The notes: generated from the sequence alone by a model not told the origin. Positions 1 to 11,936 are shown, counted from the first letter of the stretch. The stretch: 40,402 nucleotides of DNA from Condylostoma magnum (GCA_920105805.1 CAKKTI010000151.1:4376-44777); one strand, 5' to 3'. Made by a program: numbers and translations.

Positions 1-1
1 A

Positions 2-634
2 AAACAACAGGATGCAATTACATGGCTTGCAGATGTGGAAGAAGCTTTTGCTATGGGTGCGGATAGGATAATCAAGACTGTGTTTGCAACTAATAAGTAC
101 CAAGAGTTGCTAGGAGGGGATAAAGAGCAAGAGGGTAAAGAGCGAGGGGATAAAGGGCAAGGAGAGGTAATAGGGGAAGAAGAAATTGAGGTATTTTATA
201 TAAAAATGATTAAATAAAGGCCTATTTAACCTAAGACGGTTTTGTATAAAGCAGATGGAAGTGGAAGGGATTCTTATATACTTTATAACAGTGGAGGGTC
301 AACTGTAGGAAATAAAGTAGCATAGGGAAGAAGAGGCTTTGTAGATAGGCCGTAATCTGCAGGTTAGATTTGCCCAAAAACTGTTAATTATTAGAGTGAT
401 GGGAGTGGAAGGGATTGGTATATTTATTATAATAGTGGAGGATTGCATTGTAAAGATTATTAGGGAGAATCTGTTTAGTTGTTTGCGAAATCTTTAAGGG
501 GATCTGACTAAGGTGTAAAGGGGAATTTGTAAAAGAGAAATGATAAAAATTTAGTGTAAAGAGTAAGGGCATAGAAGTTTTCTACTCTGAGATTATATAG
601 GTCTAAGATTAGGTCGAATAATGTCCTGTTTTAA
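2..634 (+). CDS. C-terminal part of a DGSGRD-repeat protein (5' end outside window)
   Basis: Open from the first bases with TAA/TAG read as Gln, giving 210 residues and ending in three consecutive TAA (632-640). After a stretch rich in Lys, Glu and Gly come two copies of a motif about 65 residues apart: KADGSGRDSYILYNSGG and SDGSGRDWYIYYNSGG. My impression is that motifs of this kind occur in protist cytoskeletal or flagellar proteins, but I cannot name the family. The tail is basic. No membrane segment or signal is visible in this part. It converges on the WD40 pseudogene with about 150 bases between them. The start and total length are unknown because the gene runs off the window. The reading frame is well supported; the function is a guess. 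Confidence 0.75.
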
Positions 635-790
635 TAATAAATATGCATTAAATATTAGCATAAGTATCAATATATCACAAAAATAAAGCAGTTAACAATT
701 CATTTTATTATTTATGCATTGGCTCGCATTACTATCAATTCTTTTACAACATTAAATCGTAAAACGCTGATAAATCTATTTGCATCTTTC

Positions 791-2718
791 TTAAAATAAA
801 TTGCTAAACTGAATGATAGACTTAATATCATAATCACCGGTTTTTTCACCTGTAATAATTGTTTCCTTTTTAAACTAAAGTAATAATATATAATTTTCGA
901 AAGTATACAACACTCTTTCTTCTAATGGATTCATTGAATTCCAAATACGCAACTTTTTATCCTTACCTCCAGATATTACTATATCTCCTTATTTCCCTAC
1001 ACAAAAGACTAAATTATCATGCTTTCCTAATTACACTAAAAATGTAACTAAATCTAAACGGCTTAACTCCTATTATGATGTAATATCTTCCTTGCAGCTT
1101 CATGAAAAGCCTCACTAATATTCAAATTTTGCTATGCTGATGTCTCAATGAACGTGACTCCGATCTCAGAGGCCAAACTTTAACCTTGTTCAGTTGATAT
1201 TACTCTTTAAGGACTATCACATTTATTACCAATGAGTAATAATATAGAGTCTTCCGGCATATTTTGCTTTTCTTAGTCAAGCCAAGAGCGAATGTTAGCA
1301 ATACTTCTTTCATTTGTGCAATCATATAATAGGAAAACTGCATGACTTCCTCTATAATGTGAATTAGTGATATTTCTGAAACGCTCATCTCCTGCGGTAT
1401 CCCAAAGGTTAAGCTTGATTCGCTTTCCATCTACTTCAATAATTTTTGTCTTAAACTCTACTCCTATTGTTCTACTATGGGTACTTTCGAACTAATTGTC
1501 GACAAATTGGCGTAGAAGACAGCTTTTTCCTACGCCTGAGTCTCCGATCACAATAAATTTAAAAATTTAATCCCATTCTGGACGGCTAGCCTCCATATTT
1601 AATTAGTATATGTATTCTCTAAATCCCACATTTTAATCAGATTATCTCATCCCCCTGATATAACAATATTTCCTTCTATACAGACTGACCTTAATCATCA
1701 TGTTACCCTATTATGATATTATTTTAAGAGTTCTATAAATCTCATTTTCTAACTGTTTTATCTTAACTTCCAGAAATCACTATATTATCTTAAATACATA
1801 CACTCCACACAATACCCTAGTGTTCTCTAAATTTTACAAATCTCATAAACGAATAGATTTATCACTGCATCCTGAAATCAATACATTCTTTTGCATACAA
1901 AAACCCCATATTCTATCTTCATGCCCTCCAATTCTTTATTATAGCTTTTATAGGCTTACTTTATGTATTTCTTTGTTGTCTATTGAAAAATAGATTCAAT
2001 TTCCTTATCTCCAAACAGCTAGAGTAGCAAAATCACACCTTTTTATCTCTTGATTATGAATTGGATTTTTAATATCTCAGTGTTAAATAGTTTGATCACT
2101 ACTGCACGATACAAATATGTCTTTATCAAGGTGTATTCCTCAGATTCTTTCTCTATGAGATTCTATACTCTTTATAATATTGAATAGATTAGTACTTTAG
2201 GTTTAATATAGATTATTTGTATTTTTAATAATGTGATTCGTTTCTTATTGTAATTTAGTCCTTTTGATACATTAATCTATATAACTATGCTTTTCATATA
2301 AGGCTTAATGAATTCATTTTGTAATTTTTTTGTTGTTTTAATTTTTAAAGCAGTTTTGACTTATTGATTACTTATATAGATCTGAATATAGGATATTTTT
2401 GATTATCTGGGGTGAAATATCGAATTTATCTAAAAAATAAAAGGTTTGAAGGGTAGTCACAAATTCATAACAGAGTATCCTTTTATCATAGTCCTTGAAA
2501 TAAGAAAGAGTTTTAACAATACTGTTAGTTTTCTCTTAGATAGATTCTAAGTTTTAAGTAAAAACATTTAAATTATAGTTATTAAAGTTAGTATAAGAAG
2601 TTGATTCAGTTATTTTAGACTTTAAATTGTACTTATTCAAATTATTAGCAATTTCATTCGTAATTGATTCTTAGAAGCAAATATATCCAGTAGGTAAAGG
2701 TATTTAATTTAGATCCAT
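791..2718 (-). pseudogene. Decayed WD40-repeat gene, interrupted by a Rab frame
   Basis: From ATG at 2718 one frame runs about 290 residues: a helical N-terminal half, then WD blades ending in SIRLWDLQN near 1838. The next blade (SVCIQDNIVISGS) lies in a second frame, the following one (SVCIEGNIVISGGW, KMWDLENTYTN) in a third, and the last one (GKHDNLVFCVG, ISGGKDKKLRIWN) reappears after the Rab frame, ending at TAA 793. The intact paralogue at 36592 shows the expected order and linkers, so this looks like a relic with at least two frame changes (about 1827-1835 and 1693) plus an insertion. At the first change, GAGAAC occurs where two linker copies would meet, which suggests a microhomology deletion. 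Because stop triplets are sense here, the frame changes leave no premature stops. An expressed gene using unknown processing is less likely. Confidence 0.7.
1063..1596 (-). CDS. Rab-family small GTPase, short C-terminus
   Basis: The 177-residue product begins [19 protein letters not shown] and carries all G motifs: GDSGVGKS (P-loop), the effector Thr in [17 protein letters not shown] (switch II), NKCD and ETSA. This is a clear Rab-type vesicle-traffic GTPase, closest in style to Rab1/8-like proteins. The TAA after HHNRS (1065-1063) is the natural end of similarity. The usual hypervariable tail and prenylated Cys pair are missing, so membrane attachment is doubtful unless the stop is read through. 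The gene has no introns and sits inside the WD40 relic: flanking WD40 sequence resumes on both sides at the equivalent linker position, with TAATTA at each edge. A retrocopy or inserted segment that lost its tail fits; a live gene placed there by rearrangement is also possible. Confidence 0.85.
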
Positions 2719-3272
2719 TTTTATAGTTTAATATTAATCTTCTAATTTATTATTAATACATAGTATGATTATTTTTTATAGAATCTAATTTGATAAATTA
2801 TTTTTCTATTAATTATTCCTTTCAAAATATGCTCCTAACCTTTGAATCTCATTAAATAATACATGTAGATTATAATATAACCAATAATGTTATCAATTTT
2901 CATAGTTGAATAAGATAAAGCAATCTTTTCACATAGTAGTAAAAAAAATTATAAATCTTTGGATATTAAAGGAAGGACGATAGTTTTAGATGGGTTGAAT
3001 AAATTAATGTTGAATGTTTATAATGCTTATAATGTTATATTTATAATGTTATTTTATATGATTATAAACACGGATATTACCTTATATTTTAACTCTATAT
3101 CATTATAAAGCTTATTCCTTTGCTTATTTTATAATTATAGAGTCTTCAATTGGGTTTAATTGTTTCTATAGGATTTATATAGATTAAAATTCATTATAAT
3201 AAAAGAATTTCTTATTGTATACACAAAACAACAACTTATTGATAACATCATGCATATCTATAATTTCAAAAA
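2719..3272. other. AT-rich spacer, no gene assigned
   Basis: About 550 bases between the end of the surface-protein gene and the start of the WD40 relic. Frames are open here only because no triplet is a pure stop. None shows domain features or a tandem-stop ending. Around 3016-3055 several near copies of TTATAATG occur in direct orientation. I see no RNA gene. Confidence 0.5.
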
Positions 3273-3275
3273 TCA

Positions 3276-6200
3276 TTAATTAGCTATATTAGTAGTAGTT
3301 GTAATATTTGCTTGTTGACTAGAAGTTTTACATCTGCACTTTTGTATTAACTACTTAATTAAAACCAAATTTGAATAAACTAATCCAGGAGTAAAGGTCA
3401 TTGAAGCTAAAACAATAATAGAATATCCTAATATAGTTTCAATTTCAGCGTTAAAAAATTGGTATTGGAATATTTGTATAAAAAAGACTTGCAAAAGTAA
3501 AAATGATTCTTATACCAAAAGTAAGTATTTTTCAGTTCCTTATAGTTTATAAGGCTTAAGAATGATTAAAAGAATCCAGAACTAAGTATAAGTTACAGTA
3601 AAAAATACACAATTTACTAGTTTAGTTTATCAAAAACTAGAGAAAATTAAATAGTAGCATAAAAGGCCCTTTCTAAGGTAAATACAAATGCCAAAGCATC
3701 TTTAAGCCTTTCTAAGTTTCAACCTATAAAATAACTAATCAAACTTTCTCAAATACATTTCATCTTATCATTCATTTTCTCTTCAACATCTTAAATAATA
3801 AAGTATTACAAACAGGATTAAGTATATTGCACTCGCAATTCAGAATATTGTTGAAAGTACATGATATTCCCTAATATTTGAAATACTTTTCATATAAATT
3901 TGCCATGCAAAGGCTAGGTTTAAAAATGAGCCACTAAACATTCCGATGAATACCGAATATTAGTAGCTGCTTTCAATTCTTTTTAATCTATCTGCCTATC
4001 AGCATTTAGATAACAATTTTACAAGAATGAATATAAAAATACAAATAGCTCATGCAATTATCATTTATCCACAATTTATAAGAAAATCAGAGGGATATTA
4101 GAATTCTTCAAATTTATCTGTTTAAACTTCTATGCCTTCATAATCAATTATATACATTTCGAATAAGTTTGGTATAAAATCAGCATTTGCAAAGTCTAAG
4201 GTTTGATAGTAGCTTAGTAGGCTGTTAGGCAAGTTAAGATTAGAAAACTGGAATAAATTTATGATTTACATCATTTCAACAGATGAGATTAAAGATTAAG
4301 GATCAATATTTAGACTTGATAGCATTGAAATGATTTAAATTCCAAATGAAGCAGCTACAGAGTAACTCATTCCTTGAATTATTTTTTCATCAATTTTTGG
4401 TTGAACTATAAAATCATCTTATGTATAAGCCGAGTATTATTCCTTCTATAGTTGTTAATCTTTAATGTTTATAATTTATGTATGATTCTTTATACTTATT
4501 TTGATCTCCGTTTACTTATTAACAGTTTCTTAAGGCTTAATATGGATAAGAATTTCAGTAAACTTATCTTTACTATATTCGAATATGGCATTAAAATCAA
4601 AATTTACCTATACTTTTATAATAAGGTCTTCACTACTACTTACTATTTCAGAAAATTTCAAAGCAAAGTTTAAGCCTTTTCCACTTATTCCTATATACTT
4701 TAACACTGCCTCTGGTTATTTCAACTTGCAAATATTATCAGGACAAATAAATCCTTACTCTATTCTACAATCATTACTACACCCATCTTATTCTACTTTA
4801 TTTCCATCATCGCATTCTTATTATCCATGATTAATCCCATCTCCACAGTATTCCAAACAATACTGAGTAATTAGTGAGTATTGATTTAACTAATCTAGCT
4901 CATAAGTTCCTCCAAATCCTTTGAAGCTTTCACATTTAAAGCATTCCTAATTAATCAAAATTTCATTTTCTTCACATGATTTACCTTATAAGTTACAATT
5001 GGGGTCATCAGTCTAACATTCCACGCAATAAAGTTAATCGTTTATGTATTTAGAATTCTGACACTAGCAATTGTTCTAGATATCTAACTCAAATCCATAA
5101 TTACACTGTGTGCATTACTCTTTAATAATCTGTTTACAGAGCGGATTTATATCAATTGGTTGTGGCAATACACTGTTCTTATTATCTTAGCTTATATTAG
5201 CAACTTATGAAAAGTCCTTTTCTTTAAGGCTTATAGCAAATTCATTTATTTCAATTTAAGTCAAATTGATCTCTATTTCAAATTTCTTCTCACTTATTTG
5301 CTAAAATTTTACATTGAATTCTTAGCTTATACTTAACTCTATTGCAAATACTTCTGTTAGATTTACTGAAGTAATTAATTCCTCACTGCAAATTAAATCT
5401 ACTTTTATTGATTAATCATTTCCTTTATATTCCAACTATAATTAGTGGACTAATCTATAACATTAGCATTCCTCATAACTAGATCTTATGCATTAATAAT
5501 CATCTAAAGCTTAGCAATTTTAATCGCATCCTTCTTGCACATCACACTCTTCTTCTCCTATACAAATTCCATCTCCACAAATTGTACTGCAATTTTAATT
5601 GATTGCATACAGCAGTTCTGTATCTATTTCAGATAAACCTTTCAAATAAATTTCAGAATATCCTTGAAACCACTCGCATCGTCAGCATCACTTATCGTGC
5701 AAAAAATAGCCAGGATAACACTCTTTGCAAATATACTGGTATCCTATTTGTTGATATTCTTTACAGTTTATATTGCAATCACCCATTTAGTTTGGTAAAG
5801 TTTCCCCTTCTAAAGTTAAGCAATAGCAGATGTTATTTCTTAAGATATGACCCTCTTTACAGGAAAAGCATTAATTATCTACACCATAGAAGCACTCAGT
5901 GCAATTACTTACGTTGCAAATATCACATGATTGGTCATCAATACATGAAATACAGCCACTTCTACATTGATAACATTAGTCAGAACTGTACCATTAATCT
6001 GAACTGCATTGTGGTAATTATTTTGCTGAATTGGTGCACCAATATTCATTTTGAGTGCAGTCATTTGCTATATTTTAGACCGCTTAATCACAATTTTCCT
6101 AATCACAATAGGCTAATGCAAAGATGTACCCCTTATATCCACTACTAAAACTTTTATCATTACCAAATAAATGTTAAGCTCCTATTTCATAACTAAAATA

Positions 6201-8908
6201 CGTGGTGCTTACTTATTCTAATTAACTATCATCAATTCTGATTATAAATTGGTCGCTTGCTTTCATGCTAATGTACAAGTAGATTCATTCACCTAATGAT
6301 ATTTAATCGGTTTCTCCTGTTACTAAATGATTAAAATACTAATAGAAGCTATACTTTATGCTTAATTATGTATCAAAATTAATAAATTCAATTTTAAACA
6401 AAGATTTACCTTCATACTGCTTAAAAATTACGTTAATATCAATAAGTGTTCCCTGCCCTAAAACTCTGATTAGTAGTAACATATTTCAAGATGCTGCTAA
6501 AGACGGAGTTAAATTGTTGTCAAAGTCTTAGAATACTTAGAAATGGCTTTATTGGTTAAAATAAAGGCCTTGGCCTTTAACTAGAATAGGATCGTTTGAA
6601 TCATAGTCCATATAGAATTTATCTGGATTATTACCATAAATAACTTGTAGTTGATTATTTGTGCTATTTGGATTATTTTTTGGCATATTAAATAAAAAAG
6701 ACTATAGCTATTTTAACTTGTACACTATCCATTTTCTAGTTTTACATTAAATGTACAATAACTTAAGCATAATTCTTCATTTGCATCTTAATAATAGCTA
6801 TTAGATTAGATGCAAGGATGATACTTAGTAACAAGTGATCTAGAAGTTTGATAAGGTATAAAATCATCAAATTCATACTTATTCGCTATTATTATTTGAT
6901 ACAGGAATCCTACATAATTACCTTATGCTGATGATCCATATCCAAAAGTAATATTATCTTATTTACTTTATAATTGCCATAACTCTAATTATCTCGTCTC
7001 TTAAACATCGTTTAATTGAATACTTACTTAATTAGCTTCATAATCACATTTAAGGCCAACAAAATACCATCCAAAGTAGATATTTTAATTAAATGTAATA
7101 TTATTATTCATTAGAATCGCTTATTATTAAGTTCCTAAGTTAAAAATAAATTCAACTTATAAACTATCCTTATACAAACCAATTACATCTATTTTTATAC
7201 TTTACTAAGCATTATGCTCTATCAATACTAAATTACCTATTTAAATCGGCTTAAAGTACAACTAGATACTAAAACTTTACTACAATAGCCAATTTTAATC
7301 ATTTCTATCTTTGAGCTTTAAAAATTGCTTTCCATTAAGATATACCCCTTAGTATTACCCTACAATATCTAAAATAACATCTAATTCTTAATCATCTTCT
7401 ACTTTTAAATAAGCTAGGCTATTTCCCGATATAAACTTATCACCGTCTACTATATCAAATTTAAAGTCCAGTTAAGTTTAGACACTTGAGCAAGATTTAG
7501 TTTATGAGCTGTTTAATATACATGCTTAGTAGCATGAGCTTTTCCCATTTATGGCTTAATCTGCTGCACTGATGCATTCATTGTAATCTGCTGATAACAA
7601 TTGTTAGTCTGAGTTGTAGTAATAGCACTCTGTATTACATCTTCTGCATAGAAAGTCAACTTATGATAGTCCATAATAATCTTCGCATAAAAGGCACTTA
7701 TCTTTTCCATCATAAAAAGGGCAATTTTAGTAGAATGTTTCTTATATAGTTGGAACTTCTATTCTTTAATCATTGTATGAGAAGTAGACTCTTGTGTTTC
7801 AATAAATAAAATTACCGCCTTCGTTACTTCTGTAGTTATAGATTACTTTAAATTGGGATATGTCTAAAATACTTTAGGTAGCGTTATAATCAGTTATTTT
7901 AGTTTAATCTATTCCATTTTAATGCACCAAGACACATTAATGCTATTCGCTAACTGATATTTATATGAAAATTCACTAGAACAAATCAGCTTCGAAATTT
8001 CCTAGAGATTGCTATTTATTACCAAAGTAAAAATCGATTGTTGAAGTACTAAATTCATATTTAATTTCGATAGGATAAGTTACATATATTACCAGTGATT
8101 TAGCATCCTATCTATCAATATCATCATAAATTCCTTCTTATTCTTTATCATATAATATTCATGATGTAACAGTTCAATCAGAATCCTCATAGTTCGTACC
8201 TACTAAAGCATTTTACAGCTCAGAGCTTTCCTCGTCACTTCTTAAGCTTTTATGATAACTCTATATATAAGTTCCTTATAGAGAAAGGAAACTAGAATCA
8301 TAAGGTGCAATTAGTCTTTATTCTTCATACAATTCAATAAATTAGATAGCAGTAATTACTTCATTTATGTGTAGATTTATTAATCCTAGCATCATTTCTG
8401 ATTCCTAATTTGATCCTAGAGTTAAAATGAATCCAGATTCAAATCTAAATTTCACAGACTAATCAATTCTTGGAGAGCTATAAATCTAATCCTACTTCTT
8501 AAATGTTTAAACTTGTTGGTAAGTATCAATTGGTACAGTTATTGCCATGAAAGCTCATTATCATAAATCTATTCCAATTTAAAAATCTGATAATCCTTCA
8601 CTTTCATCATTTGCTAGCCAATATAATTTGATAAGATTTGATTCGTACTTGATCTGTAAGTAATCATCATTATACTTGCTTTTAAATTGTATGATTGTCT
8701 GGTTACCTTTCAAAAAAACTCAACATGTTAGTGAGAACTTAGAGATAGGGTTGTAATTTTAGATATAATTATCTTATATATCAATATTTTGCTGGGAGTA
8801 AAAGCCACTGGGAGCAGAGTCAGTATCGCTGAATAGATAAAGTACTTAGTCTTCGGGCTATAGGAGAATTTTCTCTGATCTGGAGTGGATTAAGAGAAGG
8901 ATGAACAT
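3276..8908 (-). CDS. Giant cysteine-rich multi-pass surface protein (minus paralogue)
   Basis: About 1,875 residues from ATG 8908, with a hydrophobic leader (MFILLLIHS). Repeated beta-rich, LamG-like segments follow, marked by similar motifs such as YEDSDWTVTSWI. A Cys-rich, furin/EGF-like block (CRSGCISC, CDICNVSNCTEC) comes next, then a CGDG...ECDDGN...DGCSNDC module of the DUF4215 type, and finally several membrane segments. It ends in TAA-TGA (3278-3273) after TTTTNIAN. Very similar to the plus-strand gene at 29753 (LDFANADFIPNLFEMY is identical in both). The frame changes once, at a run of six T (minus strand, 6694-6699, about residue 736). One more T would keep the frame and the paralogue's length, so this is an indel, an assembly error or slippage. 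Likely a plasma-membrane receptor or surface antigen; ligand unknown. Confidence 0.85.
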
Positions 8909-9177
8909 ATTTTTATATAGTAATATTTTTCAGTATAGTATTTATTCAGATTTTGAATTCATTTGAATATATAGGAGGCCTATTTAATTTTAAAGATATA
9001 ATCTTATTTAAACTAACGTGGATTTCTTTACCGATATTATCAGAATTAATTTCATATGGCAATCTAATTATACTTTTAAGTTTATTATATATATTTACAT
9101 CTACTAACTATTAAATTCTAATAAAGTTAATACTAAATTACTTCACAACAGCTATTAGATTTCCCCTTAGCCCGAAG
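8909..9177. other. Spacer between surface-protein gene and MACPF-like gene
   Basis: About 270 AT-rich bases on the upstream side of the surface-protein start. It must hold that gene's promoter and the 3' end of the minus-strand gene before it. No domain or RNA gene was recognised. Confidence 0.4.
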
Positions 9178-9180
9178 TTA

Positions 9181-9996
9181 TTATATTTCCTTTAAACCTT
9201 CAAGAGCTTACTTATTTGCAGTAAATTAGGGAATAGACATCCAAGGACTTAAAAATACTTAAGATGAATTAGGAAGTCTCTTTATAGATTCTAAATCACT
9301 GCAATTTGCCTTAAATTCTTCGATTATAATTGCAATGTCCTGTAATGAATTACAATAACAATTTTATGATTCCCGAAGATAATTACTTCAGTGCTTAATT
9401 GATAAGGTAGCTTCTGCTCACGAGTTTTCGTAGGATCCTGTTTAAAAAAACCTAATTACATTGTGTTGCTAACCTTTTTGACACCAATAACCACGAGTCT
9501 TAATTTCTATAACCGCTAAAAAGTAAATCTATATTTTATACCCTGTAATTATGTTACTTCCATACAAGTTAACAAACGTTCTTACATATTCACTATCATT
9601 CAATTGTGAAATTTAAGTCATTAATGACGGATCAAGAATGTTACTTATATTTTACATCTCGATTTAGTAAATATAATTCGTATTATATAGAATTAAATAA
9701 TAAGATTTACATTCATCTGTATGCAGATTTGCTATATAATCCAACAATCCTTATTTTTCTAAATCATTAGTTCCCTAAGAAAGACAACCTATAGAGCTAA
9801 GGAGCTATTTAATATCCTTATCATTTTCTATAATTTTGTTTTCGGTATAACTATCAATCATTTCCAAGGTTGCATTATGAGGAACCTTCTATTAATCAAT
9901 TATAGGTAAAAAGCATTATTATCTATTCTCCCCCATTCCATACCCAAGAGTTACTGTTTCCTATGTTATAACAGTTTACTTTCTCTGAAGTGACAT
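9181..9996 (-). CDS. Tentative MACPF-like protein
   Basis: A 271-residue frame from ATG 9996 to a TAA-TAA pair (9183-9178). The start reads MSLQRKQTVITQETVTLGYG. Two stretches recall the membrane-attack-complex/perforin fold: LGYGMGENRQQCFLPIID near the start and EYVRTFVNLYGSNIITGYK in the middle, at the place of the family's YGTH region. Cys residues cluster in the second half (CYCNSL, ANCSDL). There is no clear signal peptide or membrane segment at this start. Ciliates carry many MACPF genes, usually host proteins of defence or membrane attack. The assignment rests on motif resemblance alone, so family membership is uncertain, although the frame itself is coherent. It starts 13 bases after the stop of the small membrane-protein gene on the same strand. 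Confidence 0.5.
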
Positions 9997-10009
9997 TTTA
10001 ATAATTAAA

Positions 10010-10336
10010 CTAATGGTGATAGTTTTGATTGTAGCCCATAGGAGGGGGAGCTTGATATCCATAGCCCGGAATATTATTATAATGGCCATGCTTTATTAAA
10101 TGTTTCTCCATCTTTTTATGCTTTTTTGCTTCCTTCTTATTATACTTTTTCAGTTTCTTACAACATTTGACCATGATAATAACGAACATTGTAATTACAA
10201 TTAAACAAATCCCGATTATTATACCTATTGTTAATCAGTCTGTACCTTCGTCTAGAGAGTTTTATTTCAATATAGTATTCTCTTATACTTGGTTAGTTCC
10301 ATATACTGTTGCCAGATGTCTGAGATTCAATGCCAT
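10010..10336 (-). CDS. Small single-pass membrane protein
   Basis: A 108-residue product from ATG 10336 to TAG 10012. About 40 polar residues precede one strong membrane helix (TIGIIIGICLIVITMFVIIM). A very basic stretch follows (VKCCKKLKKYNKKEAKKHKK), then a Gly/Tyr/Pro tail (PGYGYQAPPPMGYNQNYHH). The positive-inside rule puts the basic tail in the cytoplasm. No family was recognised. The tail resembles short adaptor-binding tails of type I or III membrane proteins, but that is only resemblance. TGA encodes Trp just before the helix. The gene is divergent from the IMPDH homologue with 86 bases between the start codons, and only 13 bases separate its stop from the next minus-strand ATG. Confidence 0.65.
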
Positions 10337-10422
10337 TTTTATTTATATATTTATAACCAATTAACCAATACACCAAAATGACAATCTTTTAATACATCAA
10401 CTCTTAATCCACATAAAGTAAA
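10337..10422. promoter_or_regulatory. Divergent promoter region, membrane protein / IMPDH homologue
   Basis: These 86 bases separate two divergent start codons, so both promoters must lie here or overlap the genes. Two CCAAT pentamers sit close together (within about 10357-10374). No TATA-like element stands out from the AT-rich background. The role is inferred from position only. Confidence 0.4.
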
Positions 10423-11925
10423 ATGGACTTCGTAGAAGGCAGCTTTGGCTATACATCAGAACAACTATTCACTAACACAATTCACAGCTATACTTACGAC
10501 GACATAATTCTCATGCCCAATACCATAAGTTTCCCAGTAAGCCAAGTGGATCTTACTACTAACCTGAGCAAAAACATCACAATAAAGACTCCAATAGTAA
10601 GCAGCCCAATGGACACAGTAACTGAAAGTCGTATGTGCATAAATCTGGCTTTATAAGGGGGCTTAGGATTCATCCACTGCTAGAATACGACAGAAGAGCA
10701 AGTCTGGAAGGTAGAAAACGTCAAGAGATGGAGGAATGGGTTTATTTCACGTCCTTTCTGTATAAAGCCCGACGCGTCGATATATGAACTAGAAAAAATA
10801 AAAGCTGAGTCTGGCTTCGGGGGATGCCCAGTGACAGATACGGGGAAAGTCGGTGGTACACTTCTGGGTATAGCCACTTCTCGTGACTGTGATTTAATTT
10901 CCAACAAGTCCGTGACAGTGAGTGAGATAATGACTCCTTTAAGCGATTTAGTAACTGGTCCACAAGACCTTGAGTTAAGTGAAGCCTACAAAATAATGCG
11001 AGAAAATAAAAAAAGTAAGCTTCCAATAATAAACTAAGATAACTAGCTTATCTCTTTAGTATCACGCAGTGATTTAAAGAAAACTCGTGATTTCCCCTTG
11101 GTCTCTCAAAACAAACACGGTAGTTTATTAGTAGGTGCAGCTATTCGTACATTGGAGGAGCACAAGGAGAGACTATAAGCACTAGTACAATCTGGTATAG
11201 ACATTCTAGTACTAGACTCGCGGCAGGGTGACTCTATATACTAGTTAGATATGCTCAACCATGTGAAAAGGCAGTACCCGGAGCTAGACGTCGTAGCAGG
11301 GAATGTAGTAACAGTAAGACAAGCCCGAAGACTTATAGAAGGGGGAGCTGATGCCTTGAGAGTAGGAATGGGTTCCGGGTCAGTATCAGCCACTCAGGAA
11401 GTATGCTCGGTAGGTAGGGCCCAATTGACTGGTATATACCACGTCGCTAGATTTGCAAAGGAGTTCAACGTTCCTGTAATAGCTGATGGTGGTATAAGTT
11501 TCAGCGGACATATAGTAAAGGCTTTGTGTGCTGGAGCATCCTCTGTAATGATGGGAAGTATGCTAGCTGGAACTGAGGAGTCCCCAGGTGAGTTTTTCTT
11601 CCTAGGAGGGAAAAGAGTTAAGAAGTTTAAGGGAGTTGCAAGTCAGGAGGCTATTTTGTAGAAATAAGGAGGGCATAATACCAGTTGGACTGTAGTTGAG
11701 GGCGCCAGTGGTGCTATTATTGATAGAGGGACGATAAAAACACTTATTCCTTATTTGGCTTAGAGTGTAAAGCATGGATTGTAAGACGCAGGTTTATAAA
11801 GCTTACAGCAAGCCCATGAGCAGTTGTACAGCGGAGATTTGAGATTTGAAGTGAGATCAGCTGCCGCATAGAAGGAGGGAAGTGTACACGGATTAGTCGA
11901 TTTTCAGCAGAAGTTGTTTGGTTAG
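10423..11925 (+). CDS. IMPDH: IMP dehydrogenase homologue lacking the catalytic Cys
   Basis: 500 residues, the usual IMPDH length, ending TAG-TAA. The whole fold is recognisable: SYTYDDIILMPNT and TPIVSSPMDTVTES at the N-terminus, a CBS pair in the middle (about 110-225), then ILVLDSRQGDS, VVAGNVVT, GGADALRVGMGSGS, VIADGGIS and SSVMMGSMLAG. The active-site loop normally reads GSxCxTQEV, with Cys attacking IMP. Here it reads GSVSATQEV, so Ser322 replaces the Cys. The Arg-Tyr pair of the mobile flap is also not visible (GGHNTSWTVVEGASGAI). Known IMPDHs make XMP in the guanine pathway; without these residues this copy is probably inactive or altered and may be regulatory, though its frame is undamaged. 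GMP reductase is unlikely because the CBS domains are present. The gene is visibly richer in G+C than its neighbours. Confidence 0.92.
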
Positions 11926-11936
11926 TAAAGTTATTA

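Noticed and set aside
384-572. Minus-strand standard-code ORF over the left-end gene
   Set aside because: It overlaps the plus-strand DGSGRD repeat gene, which has repeated motifs and a triple stop. No features of its own.
1040-1065. Rab protein continuing past the TAA into the WD40 tail as one fusion
   Set aside because: The last WD40 blade is in a different frame from the Rab, so no simple read-through fusion is possible.
1827-1837. An 11-base GT-AG intron in the WD40 relic
   Set aside because: It would restore the frame but is shorter than any known spliceosomal intron and removes part of the linker. A microhomology deletion between GAGAAC copies is simpler.
5603-6148. 181-codon plus-strand ORF (standard code)
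   Set aside because: Antisense to the Cys-rich part of the surface-protein gene, which has conserved motifs and a paralogue. The ORF is a shadow.
6702-6717. A 16-base GT-AG intron (GTTAAAATAGCTATAG, minus strand) in the surface-protein gene
   Set aside because: Attractive as a heterotrich-size intron, but with six T following it does not restore the frame, and alignment to the paralogue needs no missing segment. A one-base indel in the T run explains the frame change better.
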